From the NCBI RefSeq assembly GCF_001905145.1, contig NZ_LWLB01000023.1, forward strand, positions 1 through 64,000: a stretch of 64,000 nucleotides of DNA, given 5' to 3'. The DNA comes from Nocardiopsis sp. TSRI0078 (GTDB lineage Bacteria > Actinomycetota > Actinomycetes > Streptosporangiales > Streptosporangiaceae). The notes beneath the pieces were generated by a model that had not been told where the DNA came from, did no database searches, and saw only the letters and a list, made by a program, of their open reading frames with translations. Position numbers and translations under genes: made by a program. Positions 1-8,650 of the stretch are shown one piece after another. Numbering within the stretch: the stretch's first letter is position 1; the number at the start of each line of letters is the position of its first letter.

Positions 1-181
1 CGGCCGCGGTGAAGCCCGAGCCCCAGTCGTTGACCTGGTAGTCGACCTCACAGCCGGCCGCGGCGCTGGCGGAGGCCGGTAGGGCGACGGCCAGGGCGGT
101 GCCGACGATCAGGGCCGATGTCGCGGCGAGGCCGCGCCGTGCGCCCGGACGCCTGTCCGGTGCACGCAGGATTCTGCTCAT
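1..181 (-). CDS. Secreted protein with N-terminal CBM2 (partial, runs off left edge)
   Basis: Only the first 60 residues are in the window. They form an export signal: a basic n-region (MSRILRAPDRRPGARRG), a hydrophobic stretch (about residues 21-36) and an Ala-rich cleavage zone ending near SASAAAG. The mature start CEVDYQVNDWGSGFTA matches the beginning of family 2 carbohydrate-binding modules (conserved Cys, and W-GS-GF). The product is therefore probably an extracellular cellulase, xylanase, chitinase or lytic monooxygenase; the catalytic domain is outside the window. The ATG at 181 follows a GAGGAAAG ribosome site. Two CelR-type operators lie upstream (342-355, 440-453), which fits cellobiose-responsive cellulase control. 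Signal peptide and CBM2 start are seen; enzyme type is unknown. Confidence 0.75.
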   Translation of the reverse strand, partial: MSRILRAPDRRPGARRGLAATSALIVGTALAVALPASASAAAGCEVDYQVNDWGSGFTAA

Positions 182-341
182 CTCTTGCTTTCCTCGTGGT
201 GGGGGGTGTGCCAGAGGGCCAGAGTGTCGGTACGCGCAAAGGCGGTCACCGACTGACGTGTGGAATCCGTGGGGAGCGAGGGACGTGGCGGTGCGCGGGG
301 CACACGGCCTCCAGGGGTCGCGAGGGGATTCTCCGCATGAC

Positions 342-355
342 TGGGAGCGCTCCCA
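342..355. promoter_or_regulatory. CelR-type operator, perfect 14-bp palindrome
   Basis: TGGGAGCGCTCCCA is identical to the established binding site of the LacI-family cellulase repressor CelR of Thermobifida fusca. It lies about 160 bp upstream of the CBM2 protein start. No celR gene is visible nearby. Confidence 0.85.
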
Positions 356-439
356 GAGCAAAGGCGGAGGGGGTGCCGTGGGGAATGGACTGGAAGCGCC
401 GGTCGGTCGTCCACGCCCTCGAATGTGGTCCATCTCATT

Positions 440-453
440 CGGGAGCGCTCCCA
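440..453. promoter_or_regulatory. Second CelR-type operator, one mismatch
   Basis: CGGGAGCGCTCCCA differs from the CelR consensus only at the first base. Together with the site at 342-355 it makes a tandem pair about 98 bp apart, both upstream of the exported CBM2 protein on the minus strand. Confidence 0.75.
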
Positions 454-635
454 TGAGAGTAGCCGCCTCCCGTTCCCGTGTAAACACCCCGTGAACAACC
501 GCGTTCACCCCGGAGCGGGGCCCTACCCCGCCGGGGATCCGCGACCTTTGAGCACCCGGAATAGCGGCGCCCCCTCCCCCGTTCACCGTGGTAACTTCAG
601 ATTACTTCTCAGGAAGCTTTTTTCTAGGGGGATAG

Positions 636-1256
636 ATGGCGACCCGCACACTGGTGACCGTCTCGGCGGGGATGAGCACGCCGTCCTCGACCCGTCTGCT
701 CGCCGACCGGCTCACCGCCGCCGCGACACGCTCCTTGGAGGAGCGCGGGGAGGACGTGGAGATCCTCACCGTGGAGCTGCGCGAGGTGGCGCACGACATC
801 GTCAACGCGATGACCACCCGTGTACCCACCGGTGAGCTGCGCACGGTGCTGGAGGACGTCTCCCGCGCCGACGCGGTCATCGCCGTCACCCCGGTGTTCA
901 ACGCCTCCTACAGCGGTCTGTTCAAGTCGTTCTTCGACGTGGTCGACCCCGAGGACCTGGACGGCAAGCCGGTGCTGATCGGCGCGACCGGCGGCAGCCC
1001 GCGCCACTCGCTGGTGCTGGAGCACGCCCTGCGGCCGATGTTCGCCCACACCCGCTCGGTGGTCGCGCCCACCGGCGTGTACGCGGCCTCGGAGGACTGG
1101 GGCGCCGGCGAGGGCGGCGGCCGCGAACTCTCCGCGCGCATCGACCGCGCCGGCGGCCAGCTCGCGGCACTGGTGGGCGAGCGCACCCCCGGAGCCGGCG
1201 ACCCCTACGAGGAGCCCACCCCCTTCGCCGAACTGATGTCGGGCCTGGGCGCCTGA
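636..1256 (+). CDS. NAD(P)H-dependent FMN reductase, CE1759 (LLM-partner) family
   Basis: A 206-aa flavodoxin-fold protein. It opens with the phosphate-binding strand-loop TLVTVSAGMSTPSSTRLLAD and has the middle motif TPVFNASYSGLFKSFFDVV, typical of NADPH-dependent FMN reductases. The later GATGGSPRHSLVLEHALRPMFAHTRS segment is characteristic of the CE1759 subgroup, which supplies reduced FMN to luciferase-like (LLM) monooxygenases. The start ATG follows AGGGGGA. The usual LLM partner (CE1758 type) is not adjacent but lies at 41821-42918. The gene stands alone and converges on pdxA, with a shared hairpin terminator between them. The cellular role is inferred from the family. Confidence 0.85.
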   Translation: MATRTLVTVSAGMSTPSSTRLLADRLTAAATRSLEERGEDVEILTVELREVAHDIVNAMTTRVPTGELRTVLEDVSRADAVIAVTPVFNASYSGLFKSFFDVVDPEDLDGKPVLIGATGGSPRHSLVLEHALRPMFAHTRSVVAPTGVYAASEDWGAGEGGGRELSARIDRAGGQLAALVGERTPGAGDPYEEPTPFAELMSGLGA

Positions 1257-1263
1257 CACGCGA

Positions 1264-1302
1264 ACGGCGTCCCCCGCGCACCGCGTGCACGGGGGACGCC
1301 GT
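1264..1302. terminator. Bidirectional hairpin terminator
   Basis: A perfect 12-bp stem (ACGGCGTCCCCC with GGGGGACGCCGT) sits between the convergent FMN reductase and pdxA genes, just past both stop codons. It can serve either strand. Confidence 0.75.
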
Positions 1303-1340
1303 CGCGCGCGGAAGAGGTCGCCCGCGCGCGGGACCGGCCG

Positions 1341-2363
1341 TCAGCTCCCGTACTCGGCGCGGATGCGGTCGGCGAAGCGGGCGAGGTCGGCTCCGTGCAG
1401 GAAGGCCGAGCGCATGGTGCCGTGGTCGGCCACTCCCCCGCCGGCGATGTCGAAGGCCGTGCCGTGGTCCACCGACGTGCGCAGGATCGGCAGGCCCACC
1501 GTCACAGAGACCGTCCCGTCGAAGTCGAAGGTCTTGGCCGCGATGTGGCCCTGGTCGTGGTACTGGGACAGCACGCCGTCGTAGTGGCCGGTCAACAGGC
1601 GGTGGAAGACCGAGTCCGCCGGGACCGGGCCGACCACGTCCGCGCCCGAGGCGCGCACCCGCTCCACGGCCGGGGCCAGATGACGGATCTCCTCGTCGCC
1701 GAAGGCGCCGTTCTCCCCGCCGTGCGGGTTGATCGCCGCCACCGCCAGGGTCGGCTCGTCGTGGCCGAACACGCGCAGCGCGGTGAGCGCCTCGGTGATG
1801 GCCCCCACCTGCTGCTCCTCGTCGATCATGTCCAGGGCGCCGCGCAGCGAGACGTGGCGGGTGGCGAAGAAGATCTTCCTGCCGCGCACCACGAACATCG
1901 TGTTCTGGCGTGTGGCTCCGGTCAGTTCACCGAGCATCTCGGTGTGGCCCAGGTGCCGGCTGCCCGCGGCCCAGACGGCCTCCTTGTTGATGGGCCCGGT
2001 GACGATCCCGTCGACGCGCCGCTCCAGGGCCGCCCGCGTGGCGACCTCGATCGCGCGGACCGCGGCGGCCCCGGCCCGCGCGTCGACCCTTCCCCACTCC
2101 AGCTCGGTGTCGCCGAGCTCGCCGATGTCGAAGCAGTCGATGACCCCCTCCTGTTCGGGAGGCAGGTCCCAGGTCGTGGTGGCGCGCACCTCGGTGTCCA
2201 GGCCCCAGACGCCGACCGCGCGGCGCAGCACGGCGGGGTCGGCGACGACCACCCCGCGGGCCGGGGCGCCGGCGGCGGCCTCGGCGAGGGTGCGCACGGT
2301 GATCTCCGGGCCGATGCCGACCGGGTCGCCGACGGTGATGGCCAGGATCGGGCGTTCAGTCAT
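1341..2363 (-). CDS. pdxA: PdxA-family 4-phosphate dehydrogenase (PdxA2-like)
   Basis: A 340-aa NAD-dependent dehydrogenase of the PdxA family with the signature VGDPVGIGPE (residues 11-20), a metal-binding His in GHTEML (about H140), and C-terminal YHDQGH and SVDHGTAFDIAG motifs. Family members oxidise and decarboxylate 4-hydroxythreonine 4-phosphate (vitamin B6 synthesis) or, in the PdxA2 branch, D-threonate/D-erythronate 4-phosphate to dihydroxyacetone phosphate. Actinobacteria usually make B6 by the PdxST route, and this gene is divergent from dihydroxyacetone-kinase-like dhaK/dhaL, so the sugar-acid role is the better guess. The ATG follows AAGGAAGAG. No DUF1537 tetronate kinase is in view, so the upstream step is open. 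Confidence 0.85.
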   Translation of the reverse strand: MTERPILAITVGDPVGIGPEITVRTLAEAAAGAPARGVVVADPAVLRRAVGVWGLDTEVRATTTWDLPPEQEGVIDCFDIGELGDTELEWGRVDARAGAAAVRAIEVATRAALERRVDGIVTGPINKEAVWAAGSRHLGHTEMLGELTGATRQNTMFVVRGRKIFFATRHVSLRGALDMIDEEQQVGAITEALTALRVFGHDEPTLAVAAINPHGGENGAFGDEEIRHLAPAVERVRASGADVVGPVPADSVFHRLLTGHYDGVLSQYHDQGHIAAKTFDFDGTVSVTVGLPILRTSVDHGTAFDIAGGGVADHGTMRSAFLHGADLARFADRIRAEYGS

Positions 2364-2647
2364 GTTCTCTTCCTTGGTTCAGGAGCGGCCAGGGCGAGGA
2401 TCCCGGCCATGGGCACCCCCTATCCCGGAACCAGGGCGGTCACGCCCGGCAGCGGCGGGCTGGTCAGACCCGGCGCGGCGGTCGCGTCCGCTCCGCATCC
2501 TCATGGCCGCCTGCCCGGCGGGGCCCAGGCGCTCCCGGGCGGGGACGGTAGCGCCCGGGTACGGCGGGACTCCGGGACCCGGACGTTTGGGGGACGCGGT
2601 CCACGGCTATGTACGAACCGCCGAACACCGTCGCCGGACCGCGGAGC

Positions 2648-3652
2648 ATGCCCTTGAGAAGACAGTTCCTGAACAAGCCGGACGACGTCGTCTCCGAGGC
2701 GCTGGAGGGGTTCGCCGCGGCCTGGCCGCACCACGTGCGCCTCAACGAGGATCCCGCCTACGTCGTCCGCGCCCGTCCGGCCACCGACAAGGTCGCGGTC
2801 GTCTCCGGCGGCGGTTCGGGCCACGAGCCCCTGCACGTGGGCTTCGTGGGCACCGGCATGCTCGACGCCGCCGTGCCCGGAGCCGTCTTCGCCTCCCCCA
2901 CCGCCGTGCAGATCAGGGCCGCTTCCATGGCCGCGGACACCGGCCGCGGCGTGCTGCACGTGGTCAAGAACTACACGGGCGACGTGCTCAACTTCCGCAT
3001 CGCGGGCGAACTCCTGGCCGACGAGGGGGTGCGCAGCGACATCGTCCTGGTCGACGACGACCTGGCCACCGACACCGGCGACGCCGACGGCCCCGGGCGG
3101 CGCGGCACGGCGGCGGTCGTGGCGGTCGAGAAGGTCTGCGGTGCCGCGGCCGAGCGCGGCGCGGACCTGGAGACGCTGACCGCGCTCGGACGCCGGGTCG
3201 CGGCCCACAGCCGCACCCTGTCCGTGGCGCTGGCCGCGGGTGCCCACCCGGGGCAGTCGCGGCCCTCCTTCGAACTGCCCGAGGACGCGGTCGAGTTCGG
3301 TGTGGGCATCCACGGCGAGCGAGCCCGGGAGCGGCGCGCCTTCGGCCCCACGGGCGAACTCGTCCCCCAGATGGTGTCTCCGCTGGTGAAGGCGCTGGAG
3401 TTGGGGCGCGGCGAGCAGGTGATAGCGATCGTCAACGGCCTGGGCGCCACCCACGACCTGGAGCTGTACGGCGTGTTCGGCGAGGTGCGGCGGTTCCTCG
3501 AAGGCGCCGGGATCGACATCGCGCGCCCGCTCGTGGGCTCCTACGTCACCTCCCTCGACATGGCGGGCTGCTCGGTCACCCTGGTACGCGCCGACGAGGA
3601 GATCCTGAAGCTGTGGGACGCCCCGGCCGCCACACCGGCGCTCACCTGGTAG
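2648..3652 (+). CDS. dhaK: Dihydroxyacetone kinase subunit DhaK (or erythrulose kinase K subunit)
   Basis: The substrate-binding subunit of a Dak-type kinase, 334 aa. It starts with QFLNKPDDVVSEALEGF, carries the SGGGSGHEP loop (about residues 53-61), NYTGDVLNF, and the GVGIHGE segment containing the His that forms a covalent hemiaminal with the ketone substrate. It is followed after 35 bp by dhaL, giving a complete ATP-dependent KL pair. I chose the ATG at 2648 because the residues after it match family N-termini; an in-frame ATG at 2609 is the alternative and neither has a strong ribosome site. Related actinobacterial KL pairs phosphorylate erythrulose in tetritol breakdown, and the divergent pdxA makes a C4 substrate plausible. 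Substrate is inference. Confidence 0.88.
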   Translation: MPLRRQFLNKPDDVVSEALEGFAAAWPHHVRLNEDPAYVVRARPATDKVAVVSGGGSGHEPLHVGFVGTGMLDAAVPGAVFASPTAVQIRAASMAADTGRGVLHVVKNYTGDVLNFRIAGELLADEGVRSDIVLVDDDLATDTGDADGPGRRGTAAVVAVEKVCGAAAERGADLETLTALGRRVAAHSRTLSVALAAGAHPGQSRPSFELPEDAVEFGVGIHGERARERRAFGPTGELVPQMVSPLVKALELGRGEQVIAIVNGLGATHDLELYGVFGEVRRFLEGAGIDIARPLVGSYVTSLDMAGCSVTLVRADEEILKLWDAPAATPALTW

Positions 3653-3687
3653 ACCCGCCCGCCCCAGACCGCACAGGAGTACCGGCC

Positions 3688-4326
3688 ATGGCAGACCAGC
3701 TCAGCCCCGCCCACGTCGAACGGTGGGTCCACGGCTTCGTCGACGCGGTGGAGGAGGCGGGCGACCACCTCACCGACCTGGACCGCCGCAGCGGCGACGG
3801 CGACTTCGGGACCAACATGGTCACCGCGCTGCGCCGCTCGCGGGAGGTCCTGGCGGGCGCCGACACCTCCACGGCCGGGGCCCCCTTCCAGGTGATGGGC
3901 GAGACCTTCCTCGCCCACAGCGGCGGCACCAGCGGCCCGCTGTTCGGGATGTGGTTCCGCGACTTCGGCAAGGTGGGCGCCGACGCCGGGGCCCTCACCC
4001 TGGCGATGGTGGCCGAGGCCACGGCGAACGGGTGGGCGACCTTGGCACGGCTGGGCTCGGCCAAGGTCGGGGACCGCACCATGGTCGACGCCATCGCCCC
4101 GGCCTCGGAGGCCCTGGCCACGGCGGTCGACGACGGTTCCGGCCTGGTGGAGGGGCTGCGGTCCGCGGCGGAGGCCGCGCGCCGGGGGGCCGACGGCACC
4201 AGCGACCTCCTCGGCCGCCGGGGACGCACCAGCTACGTGGGTGAGTCGGCTCTGGGCAGCCCGGACCCCGGCGCCGTGACCATCGCCCTGTTCTACCGGA
4301 CGGCGGTGGAGGCCGCCACCGCATGA
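3688..4326 (+). CDS. dhaL: Dihydroxyacetone kinase subunit DhaL
   Basis: The 212-aa nucleotide-binding subunit of a Dak-type kinase. The Mg-ATP ligands are in DRRSGDGDFGTNM (residues 33-45), followed by HSGGTSGPLFG and KVGDRTMVDAIAPA, all in the standard DhaL order. A GGAG ribosome site precedes the ATG. The start codon is well inside a much longer open frame that is an artefact of high GC. It is cotranscribed with dhaK. No DhaM-type phosphotransferase subunit is present, so ATP is the likely phosphate donor. A degraded copy of its last 22 codons appears at 39534-39600. Confidence 0.9.
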   Translation: MADQLSPAHVERWVHGFVDAVEEAGDHLTDLDRRSGDGDFGTNMVTALRRSREVLAGADTSTAGAPFQVMGETFLAHSGGTSGPLFGMWFRDFGKVGADAGALTLAMVAEATANGWATLARLGSAKVGDRTMVDAIAPASEALATAVDDGSGLVEGLRSAAEAARRGADGTSDLLGRRGRTSYVGESALGSPDPGAVTIALFYRTAVEAATA

Positions 4327-4811
4327 GGCACGCGGCGCGAGGGCGACGCGCGGACCCCGCGCAGCGGGCCCTGCTCGTTTCCGACAGCCAGGAGGGCGGG
4401 TTCCGGCACTGACCTTGTGGTGCGGTGGCAACCCGCCACTCAGACGGGGTCGAGGACCCTGGTGCGAAGGAGATCGGAGTTCGCCCTGCCGGACATCCGC
4501 CCCTTGAGCGTCTTGATCTCGTTCACGGTTCCTTCCGCTGCTCCGGAACTGTGGGGCAGGCTCAGGCCGGCGCGGACCGCCGTGCGGTCGTGGCGGAGGC
4601 CGCGGGCGAAGGAACGCGGCGCGGGAAGGAGTTCCGTGGACGCGGCGGCGATCTACTCGTCCAGTCGATGTCCCCCGCGGTGGACCATCCGAACGCGATC
4701 CTGCGAAGGTCGGTCCGAGGAAGAGGGCGGAGCCGGCTCAGGGGCAACACCGGCAGCGGACCGCACGACAGGCCTGATCGGCGAGGACGCCGCGGGTCGG
4801 ATGGGGGGACG
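4327..4811. other. Intergenic, no gene recognised
   Basis: About 485 bp between dhaL and the next gene on the same strand. Open frames here do not look like protein. I see no clear terminator or tRNA. Confidence 0.5.
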
Positions 4812-5759
4812 ATGCAGACCTTCTTGCCCCACCCCGCGTTCGCCGAGTGCGCGCGGGCACTGGACGACCGCAGGCTGGGCAAGCAGCGGGTGGAGACCAT
4901 GCAGGTACTGCGGGCCCTGGTGTGGCCCGCGTACGGGTGGAAACGCCACCCCGCCGTGGCGATGTGGCGCGGCTTCGTGCCCGCGCTGGTGGGTTACGGA
5001 GTCGCGGTGTGCCGTGAGTGGCGCCGCCGCGGGTACGCCGACTCGGTACTGCCCTCGCTGCCGGCCTTCACCGGGGGCCGCGTCCCCGAGGAGGAGGAAC
5101 TGTGGGAGCGCGACCTGCTCCCGCCGTGGCTGGGGGACGGGGCGCTGCACGCCTCGCACCGCTCGGCCCTGGTGTACAAGGACCCGGCCCACTACGGTCC
5201 CCTGTTCCCCGGAACGCCCGGCGGCCTGCCCTACGTCTGGCCCCGTCCGGTCTTCCCCCGGTGGCCGCTGCGGCGCGGCGCCACCGAGGCGATGCCGCTC
5301 GGGAAGGCCGTGGAGCTGCTGGAGGCCGACGCTCTGCCGAACGAGCAGGCGGCCGCCCTGGAGCGGCTGGTCCGCGGCCGCAGCGCGTCGCTGCGCCTCA
5401 CCGGACCGGGCGACACCGTGCCCGGGCTGCTCGCCGGACTGTGTACACCCGGCGAGACGCTGTGGCTGGTGCCCGGGTGTCCGCCGCCCAGACCGCAGGG
5501 CTGCGCCGACCCGGGCCCCTCGGAGGCGGTCGGGCGGACCAGCCGGTCGACCGCACGCCAGCCCGGGCCCGAGGACGAGGCGGCGATGCACGAGGAGGCC
5601 GGCGAGCCGGAGTTCCGGTTCCGCCGGATCGCCCCGGGGAGCGAAACGGAGGTGCCCGTGCCACCCTTGGCCGGGCTGGTCGTCCTCGACGGCGCCGAAC
5701 TGCCCACGCCGCGCTCGGCCCCGCTGGTGCTGCGCATGCTGCCCGCGGTCGACACCTAG
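4812..5759 (+). CDS. MSMEG_6728 family protein (pyrimidine-dimer glycosylase-like N-terminus)
   Basis: A 315-aa protein. The first 130 residues (MQTFLPHPAFAECARALDDRRLGKQRVETMQ, then ALVWPAYGWKRHPAVAMW) match the MSMEG_6728 / PF03013-like family, related to T4 endonuclease V-type pyrimidine-dimer glycosylases. The conserved basic RRLGKQR block is present. The remaining 180 residues are variable and I cannot assign them. The ATG at 4812 follows GGGGGGAC; the open frame extends upstream to 4425 but that part has no family resemblance. DNA repair is a family-level suggestion only; neighbours give no support. It is convergent with the rifamycin phosphotransferase gene. Confidence 0.7.
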   Translation: MQTFLPHPAFAECARALDDRRLGKQRVETMQVLRALVWPAYGWKRHPAVAMWRGFVPALVGYGVAVCREWRRRGYADSVLPSLPAFTGGRVPEEEELWERDLLPPWLGDGALHASHRSALVYKDPAHYGPLFPGTPGGLPYVWPRPVFPRWPLRRGATEAMPLGKAVELLEADALPNEQAAALERLVRGRSASLRLTGPGDTVPGLLAGLCTPGETLWLVPGCPPPRPQGCADPGPSEAVGRTSRSTARQPGPEDEAAMHEEAGEPEFRFRRIAPGSETEVPVPPLAGLVVLDGAELPTPRSAPLVLRMLPAVDT

Positions 5760-5948
5760 GTGCATTGATCACTGAGGTTGGTGGGGCCGTGCGCGTTACC
5801 TTGCCGACGCATCCGAGCCGGGGGACCTCCTCCCCTCGCGCTACGGCCTTCCACCGCGTAAGACTTCAGAGCGAAGCACCGGGAGAACGCCCCCGTCACC
5901 GATGGCGGTTCACGCCCTGTGCGGCGGTCCCGGGGCCGGTGCGGCGGT

Positions 5949-8543
5949 TCAGGCGAGGATCTGGACGTACCCGTCGGTTCCGTGAACACGGATCCGCTGC
6001 CCGTCCCGGATCCTCCGGGTGGCCTGGTCCACACCCACGACGGCCGGCAGACCGTACTCCCGCGCGATCACCGCCCCGTGCGTCATGAGTCCGCCCACCT
6101 CCGTCACCAGTCCGGCGACGGTGACGAACAGGGGGGTCCAACTGGGGTCGGTGTAGGCGGTGACCAGGATGTCGCCCGCCTCAAGGTCGGCCTGCGCCAT
6201 ATCCGTGACGACACGGGCACGGCCTTCGACGGCCCCGGCCGAGACCGGGAGACCGGCCAGCGCGCCGGACGGGACGTCGTCACGCCGGTACCGGGCGGTG
6301 ATGGCCTCGCCGTCCGACGTGAGGAGCCGGGGCGGGGTGAGCGCCTCGTACGACCGGAACGCCTCCCGCCTTCGCAGAATGAGTCCGGCGTCCACGTCGT
6401 TGGTTCGCACGGCTTCCTCCAGCTCGTGGAACCGGAGGAAGAAGATGTCCTCGTCCTCGCGCAGGGCGCCGGACCGGACGAGGCGGCCGGCCTCCCGCAG
6501 CAACGCCTGCTTGTAGACGAAGTAGCGGCTGACCATGCCGTACTTGGGATACTCCCGGTATCCGGCGAAGGCGCGGACGCGGTCGATCATCCGCCTGGTC
6601 TCCTCGGCCTTGCGCTCGCCGTCGGGAAGGGCGCTCAGGCGCGCCAGCAGTTCCCGTTCCTTCCGCCGTGCCTCCCGGAGCCCCCGTTCGAAGCGTCGCT
6701 CGCCTTCTCCCGGTGCGAAGTTCCTGATGTTGCCGAGGATGATGGGCACGAGTGCGGCGGGCTGCTCGCTCCAGCGCGTTCTGGTGATGTCGATCTCGCC
6801 CACGCAGCGCATCCCGTACGTGTCGAGGTAGTCACGGACGGCGTCACGTGCTTCCGGTCCGCCGGCCAGCCCGGCCATCTCGTTCAGAAAGCCGTCGCCC
6901 TCGCGGCCCTCGTCCACGACACGGTGCAGGAACGCCACGACGTCCGCGTGCGGCCGGATGGTGTCCGCCACGTCGAGAAGCGCCAATCCCATCTCCGAGG
7001 TGACGTTGCGGGGGACGGATTGTGTGAGCGCGTCGGCCGCGTTCTTCTCGCCCAGCCACTCCTCCACGTGCTCATTGAGCCACTGGCCGGCCTCCATCGC
7101 CGCCATGACCACCTGGAGGCCCTGCGGATCGAAGAGGATGCGCCTCAGCTCTGCGATGTCGGCCCGGATGAAGTCGAGCAGCGCCGGCCCGGACAGATTC
7201 CGGATCTCGCGCCGCAGGGCGGCGACGGAGGCCTCATTGCGTCGGATCAGCTCGCTGACGATGTCGGGATCGGTCGCGACCGGGCCGGGTGCGTCACCGG
7301 CGGGTGCGGTGGTGGGTTCTTCGTCCGGAAGCGTTCTGAGGAAGCCGCCGCGGTCGAGGACGGTCCGCAGCGCGTCCCCGAGCAGCGGGTCGGAGCCCCC
7401 CAGGGCCTTCAAGAGGCTCGCGCGGCCTGTGGGCGTCGCCAGGGCGGGGGCGACGTCCACGAACAACCGCCCGCCCGCCTCGTGCATCGGCCTCGGGGTC
7501 GTCAGCTGCCACAGGGAGAGCCCCAGCGGCTTCATCGCGTCGGTCATCATCTGCTGGTGACCGACGGAGACGTAGACGTGGTTCTCCTGGTCATCGCTCG
7601 TGGGGACGGGGAACAGGGTGGTGATCGGCCGGCTCTGGACGATGTGGAAGTCGTCGCCGACCCGGCACCATTCGATGTCCTGGGGTCGGCCGAAGTGCGC
7701 TTCGATGCGTCGGCCCAGCCGCACCAGGCGCACGACCTGTGCTTCTGTCAGGGTCGACCGCGTCTGCCGCTGCGGCTCGACCGGTGCGTCATGGGTGCCG
7801 CCTCCCGGTGAGGCCTGCACGGACCGGGTCTTGGCGGCGATCGCCGTGGAGACGACCTGGTCGTCGCGCACCGTGTGGACGTCACCGCGGACCTGGCCGG
7901 AGACGAGGGCCTCGCCGAGCCCCCAGCCGGCCTCCACGGTGGCGGTCTTGCGGTCCGAGGTCACCGGATCCGCGGTGAACAGGGTCCCGGCAGCGTCCGG
8001 GAACACCATCTGCTGTACGACCACGGCCATATCCGTCTTCCGGTGGTCGAAGCCGTTGCGGAGGCGGTAGGTCACCGCCCGCTCGGTGAACAGCGAGGCC
8101 CAGCACCGCCGGACGTGCCGAAGGACGGCCGCCGGACCCGTGATGTTCAGGTACGAGTCCTGCTGGCCGGCGAAGGACGCGGTCGGCAGGTCCTCGGCGG
8201 TCGCGCTGGAGCGCACCGCGTAGGAGGCGTGTTCATCGAACCGGGTGAGCGCTTCGCCGATCTCCGCGGCAAGGTCGTCGGGCACCGCGACGCCTTCGAC
8301 GCTGCGGCGTATGTCGGCGCTCAGGGTACGGATCGCCGCGCGGTCGTCCGGTTCCACGCGCGACAGCAGGTCGAACCGGGTGTCGATCGACGGTGCCTCG
8401 GCGACGATCCGCCGGAAGGCGTCCGTCGTGATGCAAAAGCCCTCCGGCACGCGGATACCGGAGATTCGCGAGAGCTCGCCCAAAAGCGCCCCCTTTCCGC
8501 CGACGTCAGCGACATTCGTCGCGTTGATCTGATCGAAATCCAT
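5949..8543 (-). CDS. rph: Rifamycin phosphotransferase
   Basis: An 864-aa protein with the layout of Rph, which inactivates rifamycins by moving the beta-phosphate of ATP onto the C21 hydroxyl. The order is an ATP-grasp domain (GGKGALLGELSRI, YAVRSSATAEDLPTASFAGQ, WGLGEALVSG, DIEWC), a long helical rifamycin-binding middle domain (about 325-750) and a C-terminal swivelling phosphohistidine domain with the catalytic His in GGLMTHGAVIAREYGLPAVVG (about H822). PEP synthases share the fold but are shorter in the middle. I prefer ATG 8543 (MDFDQINATN); a TTG at 8591 would add 16 residues. The 5' region is locally AT-rich (TTTATATC near 8640), a possible promoter. I found no convincing rifamycin-associated element. 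Transport or self-resistance genes are not adjacent. Confidence 0.9.
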   Translation of the reverse strand: MDFDQINATNVADVGGKGALLGELSRISGIRVPEGFCITTDAFRRIVAEAPSIDTRFDLLSRVEPDDRAAIRTLSADIRRSVEGVAVPDDLAAEIGEALTRFDEHASYAVRSSATAEDLPTASFAGQQDSYLNITGPAAVLRHVRRCWASLFTERAVTYRLRNGFDHRKTDMAVVVQQMVFPDAAGTLFTADPVTSDRKTATVEAGWGLGEALVSGQVRGDVHTVRDDQVVSTAIAAKTRSVQASPGGGTHDAPVEPQRQTRSTLTEAQVVRLVRLGRRIEAHFGRPQDIEWCRVGDDFHIVQSRPITTLFPVPTSDDQENHVYVSVGHQQMMTDAMKPLGLSLWQLTTPRPMHEAGGRLFVDVAPALATPTGRASLLKALGGSDPLLGDALRTVLDRGGFLRTLPDEEPTTAPAGDAPGPVATDPDIVSELIRRNEASVAALRREIRNLSGPALLDFIRADIAELRRILFDPQGLQVVMAAMEAGQWLNEHVEEWLGEKNAADALTQSVPRNVTSEMGLALLDVADTIRPHADVVAFLHRVVDEGREGDGFLNEMAGLAGGPEARDAVRDYLDTYGMRCVGEIDITRTRWSEQPAALVPIILGNIRNFAPGEGERRFERGLREARRKERELLARLSALPDGERKAEETRRMIDRVRAFAGYREYPKYGMVSRYFVYKQALLREAGRLVRSGALREDEDIFFLRFHELEEAVRTNDVDAGLILRRREAFRSYEALTPPRLLTSDGEAITARYRRDDVPSGALAGLPVSAGAVEGRARVVTDMAQADLEAGDILVTAYTDPSWTPLFVTVAGLVTEVGGLMTHGAVIAREYGLPAVVGVDQATRRIRDGQRIRVHGTDGYVQILA

Positions 8544-8650
8544 CACGTATCGCAATTTCTTTGCCCTGCCATTCGTCGATGCGGTGCGCAAGGCAGCAAG
8601 TATGGAATATTTTTCAGTGCCTCATGAGACGCGCGGATCTGATATAAAGT

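Noticed and set aside
1395..2657. Long open frames antisense to pdxA, rph, the BCCT gene and the ring-cleavage genes
   Set aside because: They mirror real genes with high third-position GC, are rich in Arg, His, Gly and Pro, and show no family motifs.
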